From the NCBI RefSeq assembly GCF_009856605.1, contig NZ_CP047242.1, forward strand, positions 494,001-558,000: DNA of 64,000 nt. Reading direction: 5' to 3'. The translations under genes and the position numbers were made by a program. Positions 55,749 to 64,000 of the stretch are shown one piece after another (within the stretch, counting starts at the first letter, position 1; the number at the start of each line of letters is the position of its first letter). This DNA is from Trichormus variabilis 0441. GTDB lineage: Bacteria; Cyanobacteriota; Cyanobacteriia; Cyanobacteriales; Nostocaceae. The notes under the pieces are model-generated. The model was not told where the DNA came from. It was given only the letters and a program-made list of their open reading frames with translations, and searched no databases.

Positions 55749-57857
55749 ATGAGTGCGAATACTACCATTACTCAAAATCCTTTACTTAAAGGTTCTGGCT
55801 TGCCTCCATTTACGGAAATTCAGCCAGAACAAGTACAACCAGCCTTTGAACAATTATTGGCGGAACTGGAACAAGAACTGACTACCTTGGAAGCGAATGT
55901 ACAGCCTACTTGGGATGGCTTGGTCGAACCTTTGGAAAAGTTAAGCGATCGCCTTACCTGGAGTTGGAGTATAGTAAATCATCTAATGGGTGTGAAAAAT
56001 AGCCCAGAACTGCGTACAGCCCATGAAGCTGTGCAGCCACAAGTAGTGCAGTTTGCTAACAAGTTGGGACAAAGCCAACCCATCTACAATGCTTTTAAAC
56101 AACTCCGCGCCAGTGATAGTTGGCAAACTTTAGAATCAGCTCAACAGCGAATTGTGGAAGCAGCCATTCGGGATGCAGAACTGTCCGGTGTGGGCTTGCA
56201 AGGAGAAGCACGGGAACGTTTCAATGCTATTCAAATGGAATTGGCAGAATTGGCTACCAAGTTCTCTAACCATGTCCTTGACGCAACCACAGCATTTAGC
56301 CTCACCCTCACTACTCAAGCAGAAGTTGACGGCTTACCCCAAAGTTTACTTAGTTTAGCAGCACAAGCCGCACGGGCAACTGGTGCAGAAAATGCCACAC
56401 CAGAAAATGGCCCTTGGCGTATTACTTTAGATATCCCCAGTTACACCCCCTTCATCCAGCACAGCACCAGGCGTGATTTGCGCGAACAGCTTTACAAAAC
56501 TTATATTACCCGCGCCTCATCTGGTGAATTAGATAACAACCCAATTATCGAACGGACTTTAGAGTTACGCCAAGAACTGGCAAATTTATTGGGCTTCCAA
56601 AATTATGCCGAGTTGAGCCTAGCCAGTAAAATGGCTCCCAATGTGGAAGCAGTTGAAGCACTATTAGAAGAATTACGCAGTGCTAGTTACGATGCATCTG
56701 TTAAAGATTTAGAAACCTTGAAAGCCTTTGCAGCCTCTAAAGGAGCGCCAGAAGCCGCAGATTTACGACACTGGGATATTAGCTTTTGGGCTGAACGCCA
56801 ACGAGAAGAAAAATTTGCCTTCACCGCCGAAGAACTACGTCCTTACTTCCCCCTACCCCAAGTCCTCGATGGCTTATTTGGACTGGTGCATCGGCTGTTT
56901 GGCATTACTGTTACCCCAGCAGATGGACAAGCCCCAGTTTGGCACGAAGATATCCGTTATTTCCAAATAGCTGATGAAACTGGCAATCCCATCGCCTATT
57001 TCTACTTAGACCCTTACAGCCGTCCAGGTGAAAAGCGTGGCGGTGCATGGATGGATACCTGTATCAATCGCGCCATAATTACAGAAAATGGTGTAAAAAC
57101 TGTACGTTTACCTGTGGCTTATTTGGTGTGTAACCAAACTCCGCCAGTGGATGGTAAACCTAGTTTGATGACATTCTATGAAGTAGAAACGCTGTTCCAT
57201 GAATTTGGTCATGGGCTACATCATATGCTCACCAAGGTTAACTATGCTGGAGCCGCAGGCATCAATAATGTAGAGTGGGATGCAGTGGAACTACCAAGTC
57301 AGTTTATGGAAAACTGGTGTTATGAACGTACCACCTTATTTAGCTTGGCTAAACATTACGAAACTGGGGAAACACTACCAGAACATTATTATCAAAAGCT
57401 CCTAGCCGCCCGTAATTATATGAGTGGTAGCGGTATCTTGCGCCAACTCCACTTTAGTAGCGTTGATTTGGAATTACACTCTCACTATCACCCAGGTGGT
57501 CAGGAAACCGCCGCCGATGTGCGTCATCGAGTTGCCCAAAAAACTACTGTCTTACCACCACTACCAGAAGATGCTTTCCTCTGCGCTTTTGGACACATCT
57601 TTGCAGGTGGTTATGCTGCGGGATACTACAGTTACAAGTGGGCTGAGGTACTTAGTGCTGATGCTTTCGCCGCTTTTGAAGATGCTGGGCTAGAAGATGA
57701 AGTTGCCATTAAAGCTACGGGTAGACGTTATCGAGATACTGTATTAGCTCTTGGTGGTAGCAAGCATCCGATGGAGGTGTTTGCAGCGTTCCGAGGACGG
57801 GAACCGAGTACAGCTTCTTTGCTCAAGCATAATGGGTTGCTGCCCAATGCTGCTTAA
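55749..57857 (+). CDS. prlC: M3-family oligopeptidase A
   Basis: A 702-residue zinc metallopeptidase. TLFHEFGHGLHHML provides the HExxH motif, and the third ligand Glu lies in EWDAVELPSQFMENW. The AGYYSYKWAEVLSADAFAAF C-terminal block is typical of PrlC/OpdA. It degrades oligopeptides, including cleaved signal peptides, in the cytoplasm. Confidence 0.95.
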   Translation: MSANTTITQNPLLKGSGLPPFTEIQPEQVQPAFEQLLAELEQELTTLEANVQPTWDGLVEPLEKLSDRLTWSWSIVNHLMGVKNSPELRTAHEAVQPQVVQFANKLGQSQPIYNAFKQLRASDSWQTLESAQQRIVEAAIRDAELSGVGLQGEARERFNAIQMELAELATKFSNHVLDATTAFSLTLTTQAEVDGLPQSLLSLAAQAARATGAENATPENGPWRITLDIPSYTPFIQHSTRRDLREQLYKTYITRASSGELDNNPIIERTLELRQELANLLGFQNYAELSLASKMAPNVEAVEALLEELRSASYDASVKDLETLKAFAASKGAPEAADLRHWDISFWAERQREEKFAFTAEELRPYFPLPQVLDGLFGLVHRLFGITVTPADGQAPVWHEDIRYFQIADETGNPIAYFYLDPYSRPGEKRGGAWMDTCINRAIITENGVKTVRLPVAYLVCNQTPPVDGKPSLMTFYEVETLFHEFGHGLHHMLTKVNYAGAAGINNVEWDAVELPSQFMENWCYERTTLFSLAKHYETGETLPEHYYQKLLAARNYMSGSGILRQLHFSSVDLELHSHYHPGGQETAADVRHRVAQKTTVLPPLPEDAFLCAFGHIFAGGYAAGYYSYKWAEVLSADAFAAFEDAGLEDEVAIKATGRRYRDTVLALGGSKHPMEVFAAFRGREPSTASLLKHNGLLPNAA

Positions 57858-57998
57858 GTATTGAGGTAGGAACTTAAACGCAGAGTTACGCCAAGGGTTA
57901 CGGGGAGGAACGCGGAGAGTGTGATACTTCTCTGCGCCTCTGCTTGAGGTTATTTCGCAAAGATGGCACAGCAATTACAGCAATTATTTAAATAGGAA

Positions 57999-58262
57999 TT
58001 ATACCAACCCGTGAATTTTTACTGCTCCATCGACTGGGTTAATTTCTGGTTGAGTTCTACTGATAAAGTAAGCGATTCCTCGGTAAATTAATTTATGCGC
58101 TACAAATGATAAACTAACTTTGTCTACTGTTACCTCAGGGTTAGTATCATAAGCAATCCCCCGATACTTTAACTTATGCGATCGCTGACCGTGGGAAACT
58201 TGGTATTTTTCTGCTTGATTGGGTTCGTATTCATAACTCAAACCACGATAGCAAAGTTTCAT
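57999..58262 (-). CDS. DUF4278 protein
   Basis: An 87-residue protein with three short repeats of the YRGxxY type: MKLCYRGLSYEYEPN, HKLKYRGIAYDTNPE and HKLIYRGIAYFIS. This is the cyanobacterial DUF4278 pattern; function unknown. The ATG at 58262 follows GGAAGTAAAA and starts exactly at the first repeat, so the longer open frame to 58328 is rejected. Confidence 0.8.
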   Translation of the reverse strand: MKLCYRGLSYEYEPNQAEKYQVSHGQRSHKLKYRGIAYDTNPEVTVDKVSLSFVAHKLIYRGIAYFISRTQPEINPVDGAVKIHGLV

Positions 58263-59198
58263 ATTTTTACTTCCTGAATCAATAAATTCACTCTTGATGA
58301 CTACAAGGATTCCTTTGACCTCAAGCAATCACCAAAGTTATGTTTACTTGGGAGTTATCACAGGTTGATTCGGGATTTACGCATTGATTAATGAAGAAAT
58401 ATTACGCAAAGAGTATTATTTCCTCTGTAATTTGACAACAATAACCAAATGTGGCGAGAAATTCCTAAGAATTTGTTAATGCTCTAGCTGAGTAGATTAT
58501 GCAAACGACTGGGTAGAGGGAATGACCTACGGTTGGCAAAACGCCATTGCTAGCTGTAATTGACTACCTTACCTATATTATAATCCACGGGAAGATACTA
58601 ACTGCCAAAGAAATCTTTGCCCATAATACTACTTTACAAAATTACATATATTAGTCTCATTTAAATATATAAAAGTTTGTAAAATATTTGGGCATTTCTT
58701 GGTTTAAATTTGCTAATTAACAGCAAAAATAAAGTAAAAAAAGACTCATTGTCATAATAACTCTTTTCTATTATATAAAGTATAAAATAAATCTATTAAT
58801 CCGGTGCTTTTTTCACATACTTTATCGGTTACATCAGCTATAATCTCAACCAATCACAAGAGGATTAACTTTGCAATATTTAACGTTTCTCTAATTAAAA
58901 ATATTGAATATAGATTAAAAATAATAACCAACATCATAAATTGTGAATTTTATCAGGCAATATTGAGAGTAAGCTTAATGATTGCAACCTTGATGAAAAG
59001 TTAAGTAACTCAAGTGCAATGAAACTTAACAAACATTAGTCTCTTCAAAGGAATTAATTTTTTGAGTGTTGATGGCTAATATCTATATAGTGGCATTGTG
59101 CTAACTTAACTACTAAGTTGTTGAGCCAGGTGGTGAACATTTCATCCGAACCAAGAAGAAAAATTAAACACCAAGCAACCTTAAAACAAGAACTAACA
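58263..59198. other. AT-rich gene-poor region, about 930 bases
   Basis: No supported ORF: the frames seen are Ile/Asn/Lys-rich and lack ribosome binding sites. It separates the DUF4278 gene from the universal stress protein gene and should contain both promoters. No repeat was recognised. Confidence 0.5.
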
Positions 59199-60050
59199 AT
59201 GATAGAAAAGATTTTGCTAGCTGTTTCTGGATTGGGACACGCAGAAGAAATGCTCAAAACTTTGAAAGAAGTGCCATCAATCCAATCTGCAAAAGTTACA
59301 GTCCTGCACGTAGTTCCTTCTCAAGCAACATCTTCTGCCATGACAGATAAATGGGAAGAAGGTGGCAAAATTTTGGCTAATGCAATTCAGAGTTTGAACT
59401 TAGATCCTAGCCAGGTTTCTTCGATTTTGCGCCAAGGAGATCCTAAAGATGTTGTTTGTCAGGTAGCCGATGAAATTGACGCTGACTTAATTATTATGGG
59501 TTCACGCGGACTTAAACGTCTGCAATCGATTTTATCAAACTCAGTGAGTCAGTATGTCTTTCAGCTGTCTTCTCGCCCAATGTTACTGGTTAAAGATGAC
59601 ATTTATGTCAAAAAAATTAAGCGCGTGATGGTAGCGATTGATAATTCTGATGCAGCAAAACATTGCTTAAATCTAGCCTTGTTTTTGTTGCAGGGTATTG
59701 TCGGTAGTCAATTAATTTTGGCTAATGTGACAACCGATTTGCGTGGTAAAACCTCAGATGTATCGGAAATTAACCCAGATAAAAATCCTGTTTTGGCTTC
59801 AGCCGTAGCGGAAGCACAAAAATATGGTGTACAAACTCGCTGCTTTACCAGTAGCGGCAAACCAGGAGAAGAAATCTGTCGCCTAGCAGATGAGTTGAAC
59901 GTAGATTTATTATTACTCGGATCACCCGATCGCCGTCCGTCGGTGGCTAAGAATTTTGTCGATCTAGACAGACTCATCGGTGCTTCACTGTCAGACTATG
60001 TGCGAGTTAATGCTAGCTGTCCTGTATTATTAGCGAGGACAACTGGTTAA
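59199..60050 (+). CDS. Tandem-domain universal stress protein
   Basis: A 283-residue protein with two Usp folds. Domain 1 (about 1-137) has the ATP-loop GSRGLKRLQSILSNSVSQYV. Domain 2 (about 145-283) has LLLGSPDRRPSVAKNF with ASLSDYV. Domain 2 carries an altered nucleotide loop. ATG 59199 (MIEKILLAVSGLG) aligns with the family start; the frame runs upstream to 59118 but without the fold. Stress-related role inferred from the family. Confidence 0.9.
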   Translation: MIEKILLAVSGLGHAEEMLKTLKEVPSIQSAKVTVLHVVPSQATSSAMTDKWEEGGKILANAIQSLNLDPSQVSSILRQGDPKDVVCQVADEIDADLIIMGSRGLKRLQSILSNSVSQYVFQLSSRPMLLVKDDIYVKKIKRVMVAIDNSDAAKHCLNLALFLLQGIVGSQLILANVTTDLRGKTSDVSEINPDKNPVLASAVAEAQKYGVQTRCFTSSGKPGEEICRLADELNVDLLLLGSPDRRPSVAKNFVDLDRLIGASLSDYVRVNASCPVLLARTTG

Positions 60051-60195
60051 ATGGGGGTTTAGGGGTGTAGGGGTGTGGTGAAGTAATTTATAGCTGTTGA
60101 CTGTTGACGGTTAACAGACTTGAAAGTCTTTTCCTTATCCCTCTACCCCCTTATACCTTTATCCCCCCTACATTCCTCACCCAAACTTTCGACAT

Positions 60196-60236
60196 GAAAA
60201 ACCCCTCTACCATCGGGTACAGGGGTTTCTTATTTT
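60196..60236. terminator. Terminator between USP and psbM
   Basis: AAACCCCT (60199-60206) pairs with AGGGGTTT (60221-60228), with CC-GG pairing inside the loop and T-rich flanks on both strands. It serves convergent genes. Confidence 0.75.
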
Positions 60237-60249
60237 ATACGAAAATCAA

Positions 60250-60366
60250 TCAACTATCTTTTTTACCTTCGCGGCTGGCTGTTTGAATGTACAGAATTAT
60301 TAAAAACACAGAGGGTACTAGTACGAACAGAATGCTCGCTACGAACCCTAAGTCATTAACTTGCAT
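60250..60366 (-). CDS. psbM: Photosystem II protein M
   Basis: The translation starts [20 protein letters not shown] and ends [14 protein letters not shown]: 38 residues with one transmembrane helix and the PsbM-specific MQVNxLGFxAxxLFxLVP and QTASRE motifs. It lies at the PSII dimer interface. Start ATG at 60366 is preceded by AGAGAGGCG. Confidence 0.96.
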   Translation of the reverse strand: MQVNDLGFVASILFVLVPSVFLIILYIQTASREGKKDS

Positions 60367-60465
60367 GGCAAGAACGCCTCTCTTTAATTTCCAGTCAACA
60401 ATTTTAGAATAGCATCAACGATGCCAGTGTTAGCTCTTTTTTTTTACTTGCTCAATACCAATCCT

Positions 60466-60762
60466 TCAAGGTTTGGTTACTACACTTACTGGGCCATTTA
60501 CTAAAGTTTGACAAGCCAAACGGTAATTAGCTGGCTTTTTCTTTAACATCCGATTTTCCACATCTGTCGGAGTAGAAAGATTTTCGATTCCTTCAACTAT
60601 CTCAACAATACAAGTACCACATTGACCGACACCACCACAATTTGTGAGTTTGCCAAAAAACTTATAAATGTCAACGCCATTATCCATTGCCTTAAGCCGC
60701 AGATTTGCACCATCCGCAGCGATTACTTCTTTATCTTCTTTAACGAATTTGATATTACCCAT
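60466..60762 (-). CDS. [2Fe-2S] ferredoxin
   Basis: A 98-residue ferredoxin. Cluster cysteines are in [11 protein letters not shown] (C-x5-C-x2-C) and in LACQT near residue 85. Plant-type PetF ferredoxins have C-x4-C-x2-C, so the spacing here is of the adrenodoxin/ISC style. It would carry single electrons in the cytoplasm. Its partner is unknown; it lies between psbM and psbK on the same strand with spacers over 100 bases. Confidence 0.88.
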   Translation of the reverse strand: MGNIKFVKEDKEVIAADGANLRLKAMDNGVDIYKFFGKLTNCGGVGQCGTCIVEIVEGIENLSTPTDVENRMLKKKPANYRLACQTLVNGPVSVVTKP

Positions 60763-60869
60763 AGCTGACTAATTCCTCGTTGACTGTAAGCGGGTCAAGC
60801 TTTACACCTATATTACTGAATTTATCCCCATTTATTACAAAAAATTAAGAATTATCAAGATAGAGTAAT

Positions 60870-60903
60870 TACAAAAAAATAGGACAGGTAAACTACCTGT
60901 CCT
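60870..60903 (-). terminator. Terminator of psbK
   Basis: Minus strand: AGGACAGGTA-loop-TACCTGTCCT (60881-60903), ten base pairs and a three-base loop, followed by seven Ts. Confidence 0.88.
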
Positions 60904-60924
60904 AGAAATTGACTATAGTTGAAC

Positions 60925-61062
60925 TTACCTAAATCCGACAGCTGCTTGCCACACAAAAGCAAGTAATAAAAAGAAAACAGGAATAATTGGGAGAACATCG
61001 ACCAGAGGATCGAAGATTTGGTAAGCTTCAGGCAGTTTTGCTAATAATAGTGCTGCTTCCAT
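60925..61062 (-). CDS. psbK: Photosystem II protein K
   Basis: The translation starts [20 protein letters not shown] and ends [16 protein letters not shown]: 45 residues. A short leader precedes the mature [20 protein letters not shown] sequence, then one transmembrane helix and the invariant VWQAAVGFR end. It sits next to CP43. A strong terminator follows. Confidence 0.96.
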   Translation of the reverse strand: MEAALLLAKLPEAYQIFDPLVDVLPIIPVFFLLLAFVWQAAVGFR

Positions 61063-61339
61063 GTTTGTTTAAATCCACCTAATCCAACACAGCTTTCATA
61101 ATTGAGATGTATCTTAACATGGATTGGGCAACCCCTTATGGGAATTCAAAATTCAAAATACCCTACGGGAGGCTAAAGCTACAAAATTTAAAATTACAAT
61201 CCCCATCAAAAAATTTAGCGCCTAGCTAGAGAGGAAGTTGTATTTTTTTATGCTTCGGTCATCAGTCATTAGTTAGTAATTATTACCCTCTGCTCATAGC
61301 AATTCATAACAAACATGATGTAGATGAAAACTCTCAAAC

Positions 61340-64000
61340 CTATGCTGAATCACACTTTCTTAATTTTGAATTGGTGTTAGTTGTTTCTCTACTGATTGCA
61401 GTATCAAAAGTCTGAATAGGGATTACAATGGTGAACTCTGTACCCATGCCTGGGCCAGAGGAGCAAAGTAATTGACCACCATGCTTTTCTACCACGATCG
61501 CGTAACTGATCGATAGTCCTAGACCTGTACCACTACCCACTGGTTTAGTTGTAAAAAAGGGGTCAAATATTTTACTGAGTACTGAATCGCTCATACCAGG
61601 GCCATTATCAGCAATGCGAATTAGTATTGATTCTGCATTTTTGACCTCTGTAGATATGGTAATTGTCGGCTGTTTTTCTCTCCCTGATTGATTACTTACA
61701 TCCTCTTGCAAAGCGTCTATGGCATTACTGAGGATGCTGATAAAGACTTGATTTAACTCGGAAGCATAACAGTAAATTTGTGGGATATTACCGTAGTTTT
61801 GTTTGACGGCTATAGGTAAAGATTGCCTATTTTGCTTAAATTTCAGCCGATGTTGCAAAATTAACAAAGTGCTATCAATACCAGAGTGAATGTCTACTCG
61901 TTTCATTCCTGCTTCATCTAATCGTGCAAAAGTCCGTAAAGATGAAACAATCTCTTCTATGCGTTGCGCTCCAAACCGCATGGATTTAAGCATTTTAGGC
62001 AAATCTTCTGTGATGAAATCTAGTTCAATATCTGAGATTCTTTGCTGAATTTCTGGTAGGGGTTGGGAATATAATTGCTGGTATAAATTAATCAAATCCA
62101 ATAAGGAGTTAATGTATTCAGATGTGTAGGTCAAATTGCCGTAAATAAAGCTAACAGGGTTGTTAATTTCATGAGCAATACCAGCAACTAATTGACCCAG
62201 GCTAGACATTTTTTCGGCTTGAACTAATTGTGATTGGGTTGAGGAAAGTTTTTGCAGTGCGGACTCTAATTGGTTGGCTTTTTCTTTTAATTCTTGAGTA
62301 CGTTGCTCAACTTTTAATTCTAGATTTTGAGAATATTCTGCTAGTTGTCCGTAAAGCTGCGCATTTTCTAGAGATATAGCGGCTTGGGCCATTAATAGGT
62401 TAATAACTTGTAGGCGATCGCTAGTAAATGCCCCTGTGGTTAAATGATTTTCTAGATATAGTATGCCCATCAATTTACCTTGTTTGATGATGGGAGTACA
62501 TAATAAACTTTTGGGTTCTTTTTTTTGGATATAGGGATCGGAGATAAATGAATCCTCAATTGTCGCATCATCAATTACTAAGGTTTGAGAAGTATGAGAT
62601 ACATAGTTAATTAAAGAGATAGGAATTTCGTCACTTTCTGCAATTGGTATTGATACCAAAATAGTTGATATGGGAATTTGATTGATTGAGGCGATCGCCT
62701 CAATCACTAATTTTTCATTTTTGAGTAAAACTAACACACATTTTTTTGCTCCTGCATTCTCGATTACCAATTCCATTAATGCAGAAAGTAGTTTATCAAG
62801 CTTGATTTCACTCGCTAGGGCTTGGGAAGCTTTAATGACACTAGATAAATCTAAGACATTAGAATTTGTCGTACTATAGTAATGAGTATTATGTTGGGTT
62901 TGATGAATATGTGAGGAATTAGAATCATGTTTGACAATTGTATCATTGGGGTTGAATATCAAGTTCGAGCGTCGAGATAGAAGAGAAAATAGCTGAGAAT
63001 AACGCTGCTCTAAATCCTTGACTTTTGCTATAGACCCCCAACGTGTATAAGCATAATAAGCATCAGTAAAGTAAACTTGAGCTATTTTCTCTTTACCCAA
63101 TTCCCAGTAAAATTTAGCTGCTAATTCATTGGCTAAGGCTTCTTCTTGTAAATACTTATTTTCTTTAGCCTTTGTAATAGCAAGGTCATACTCATTCATC
63201 GCCTCTAGATATTTACCAAGAACGCGATTTTGCTCTGCTGCTACTAAATAAAATTTATGCTGATGATTCATTGGGGCATAATCTGCCCATTGTTTGATTT
63301 TGGCTTGATTCTCACTAACTCGATGCAGAATCTTCTGTTGAATATCAACTGTTGTATGGGGATATAACGCTAGACGAGCCAGGGAATCATAAAATGGTAA
63401 AAGTACAACAACATATATTCCTAGAACACCATCTAAATACTGTTCAGCAATTTCTGCATTCTTAATTGCCTGTTCATACTCGCAAAATAGGTAACAAAGA
63501 ATCAGTTTGTTAATATATAAATGATAAATTGCTGGGCGGTCACTTGCCTGCTCATGTATTGATAACATGACTGCTTCATCGTATATATTGCCCTTAATTT
63601 GTAGGTGGTTTTCTGTAACACCAAGCAAGCAGGAAACAGACTGGTAATAGATGTTAAGATAATTGAGAGATGTCTTTTGCTTAAATTGGGCGATCGCCTG
63701 AGAATAGATGGACATTTCTTGCTCTAGGCTATATAGTTCGGTGCCAGCTAAATACAAGTAAAGAGTATAGGAAAAAGCACACCAAGCCGACCATTCTAAG
63801 TCTCCAGTTTCCCAACCACTATGATACCCTTCAATAAATAGTGGGAACGTATATCTGAGATGTTTTTTCCAATGTTTAATCAAACAACTAACTACACAAA
63901 AAGTTTTTGCTTTTAGTTCCTTAGCATCTAGCTTGGCGATTAAATTCAAAGCAAGGTTACCAAATTCATAGCCAGCATCAATATCTCCCATAAATGTGAG
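61340..64000 (-). CDS. GAF/histidine kinase signalling protein, C-terminal part
   Basis: The frame is open to the right edge, so the N-terminus is missing. The visible 886 residues start in a TPR-like helical region ([20 protein letters not shown]) typical of the large kinase/AAA-ATPase/GAF/histidine kinase proteins of cyanobacteria. Next come a GAF domain ([20 protein letters not shown] through QLYGQL), a coiled coil, an intact H box ([17 protein letters not shown]) and HATPase_c ([33 protein letters not shown]). Histidine phosphorylation should be possible. An M at 63991 is internal, not the start. Confidence 0.9.
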   Translation of the reverse strand, partial: LTFMGDIDAGYEFGNLALNLIAKLDAKELKAKTFCVVSCLIKHWKKHLRYTFPLFIEGYHSGWETGDLEWSAWCAFSYTLYLYLAGTELYSLEQEMSIYSQAIAQFKQKTSLNYLNIYYQSVSCLLGVTENHLQIKGNIYDEAVMLSIHEQASDRPAIYHLYINKLILCYLFCEYEQAIKNAEIAEQYLDGVLGIYVVVLLPFYDSLARLALYPHTTVDIQQKILHRVSENQAKIKQWADYAPMNHQHKFYLVAAEQNRVLGKYLEAMNEYDLAITKAKENKYLQEEALANELAAKFYWELGKEKIAQVYFTDAYYAYTRWGSIAKVKDLEQRYSQLFSLLSRRSNLIFNPNDTIVKHDSNSSHIHQTQHNTHYYSTTNSNVLDLSSVIKASQALASEIKLDKLLSALMELVIENAGAKKCVLVLLKNEKLVIEAIASINQIPISTILVSIPIAESDEIPISLINYVSHTSQTLVIDDATIEDSFISDPYIQKKEPKSLLCTPIIKQGKLMGILYLENHLTTGAFTSDRLQVINLLMAQAAISLENAQLYGQLAEYSQNLELKVEQRTQELKEKANQLESALQKLSSTQSQLVQAEKMSSLGQLVAGIAHEINNPVSFIYGNLTYTSEYINSLLDLINLYQQLYSQPLPEIQQRISDIELDFITEDLPKMLKSMRFGAQRIEEIVSSLRTFARLDEAGMKRVDIHSGIDSTLLILQHRLKFKQNRQSLPIAVKQNYGNIPQIYCYASELNQVFISILSNAIDALQEDVSNQSGREKQPTITISTEVKNAESILIRIADNGPGMSDSVLSKIFDPFFTTKPVGSGTGLGLSISYAIVVEKHGGQLLCSSGPGMGTEFTIVIPIQTFDTAISRETTNTNSKLRKCDSA

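Noticed and set aside
58804-59004. 66-residue plus-strand ORF
   Set aside because: Very AT-rich, Ile/Asn-dominated translation without start context; looks like noncoding DNA.

Overview
The window looks like chromosome of a filamentous, heterocyst-type cyanobacterium of the Nostoc/Anabaena group. The support is: photosystem II genes (psbH, psbN, psbM, psbK), a complete beta-carboxysome cluster, an NDH-1 CO2-uptake operon, a lone nifH, frequent GCGATCGC (HIP1) octamers, and the heptanucleotide tandem repeats typical of this group. Gene order matches what I remember of the Anabaena sp. PCC 7120 chromosome around locus numbers 0831-0887; that is recognition, not a database check.

Layout. 1-4.1 kb: zinc homeostasis (end of an ArsR/SmtB regulator, znuC, znuA, divergent SLH-OprB porin) with a Fur/Zur-like operator candidate. 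4.2-6.8 kb: a secreted protein, a gamma-glutamylcyclotransferase-like protein and an HDAC-family deacetylase. 7.0-10.7 kb: a tightly coupled pair of membrane-anchored P-loop NTPases of unknown function, the best candidate for an undescribed system. 10.7-13.6 kb: housekeeping and PSII genes (rpsU, pth, tatA, psbH, psbN). 13.7-24.7 kb: GH38 alpha-mannosidase, an unknown cyanobacterial protein, PlsC-type acyltransferase, alpha/beta hydrolase, tRNA-Glu, an SRPBCC protein, a GAF sensor kinase-like protein that lacks its phospho-acceptor histidine, and a ribbon-helix-helix protein. 24.8-33 kb: HNH protein, conserved unknowns, lnt, a GyrA/ParC-type topoisomerase subunit, and a MuiA/DUF4139 protein.

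33-44.5 kb is a carbon-concentrating island. Leftward it carries ccmK2-ccmK1-ccmL-ccmM-ccmN-ccmO followed by the LysR regulator rbcR. Rightward it carries ndhF4-ndhD4-cupB. Together they encode the carboxysome shell and core, and a thylakoid CO2-hydrating NDH-1 complex that supplies bicarbonate. ccmM shows an internal ribosome binding site and GTG start that would make the short, Rubisco-clustering form.

44.5-52.5 kb: a large NACHT ATPase with about 13 near-identical 34-residue HEAT-like repeats, a 1.4-kb gene-poor stretch with a nested inverted repeat, the solitary nifH2, and a GH13 amylase. 52.8-64 kb: a conserved small protein, acylphosphatase, zinc alcohol dehydrogenase, PEP-CTERM protein, M3 oligopeptidase, DUF4278 protein, tandem universal stress protein, psbM, a [2Fe-2S] ferredoxin, psbK, and the C-terminal part of a large GAF/histidine kinase signalling protein cut by the right edge.
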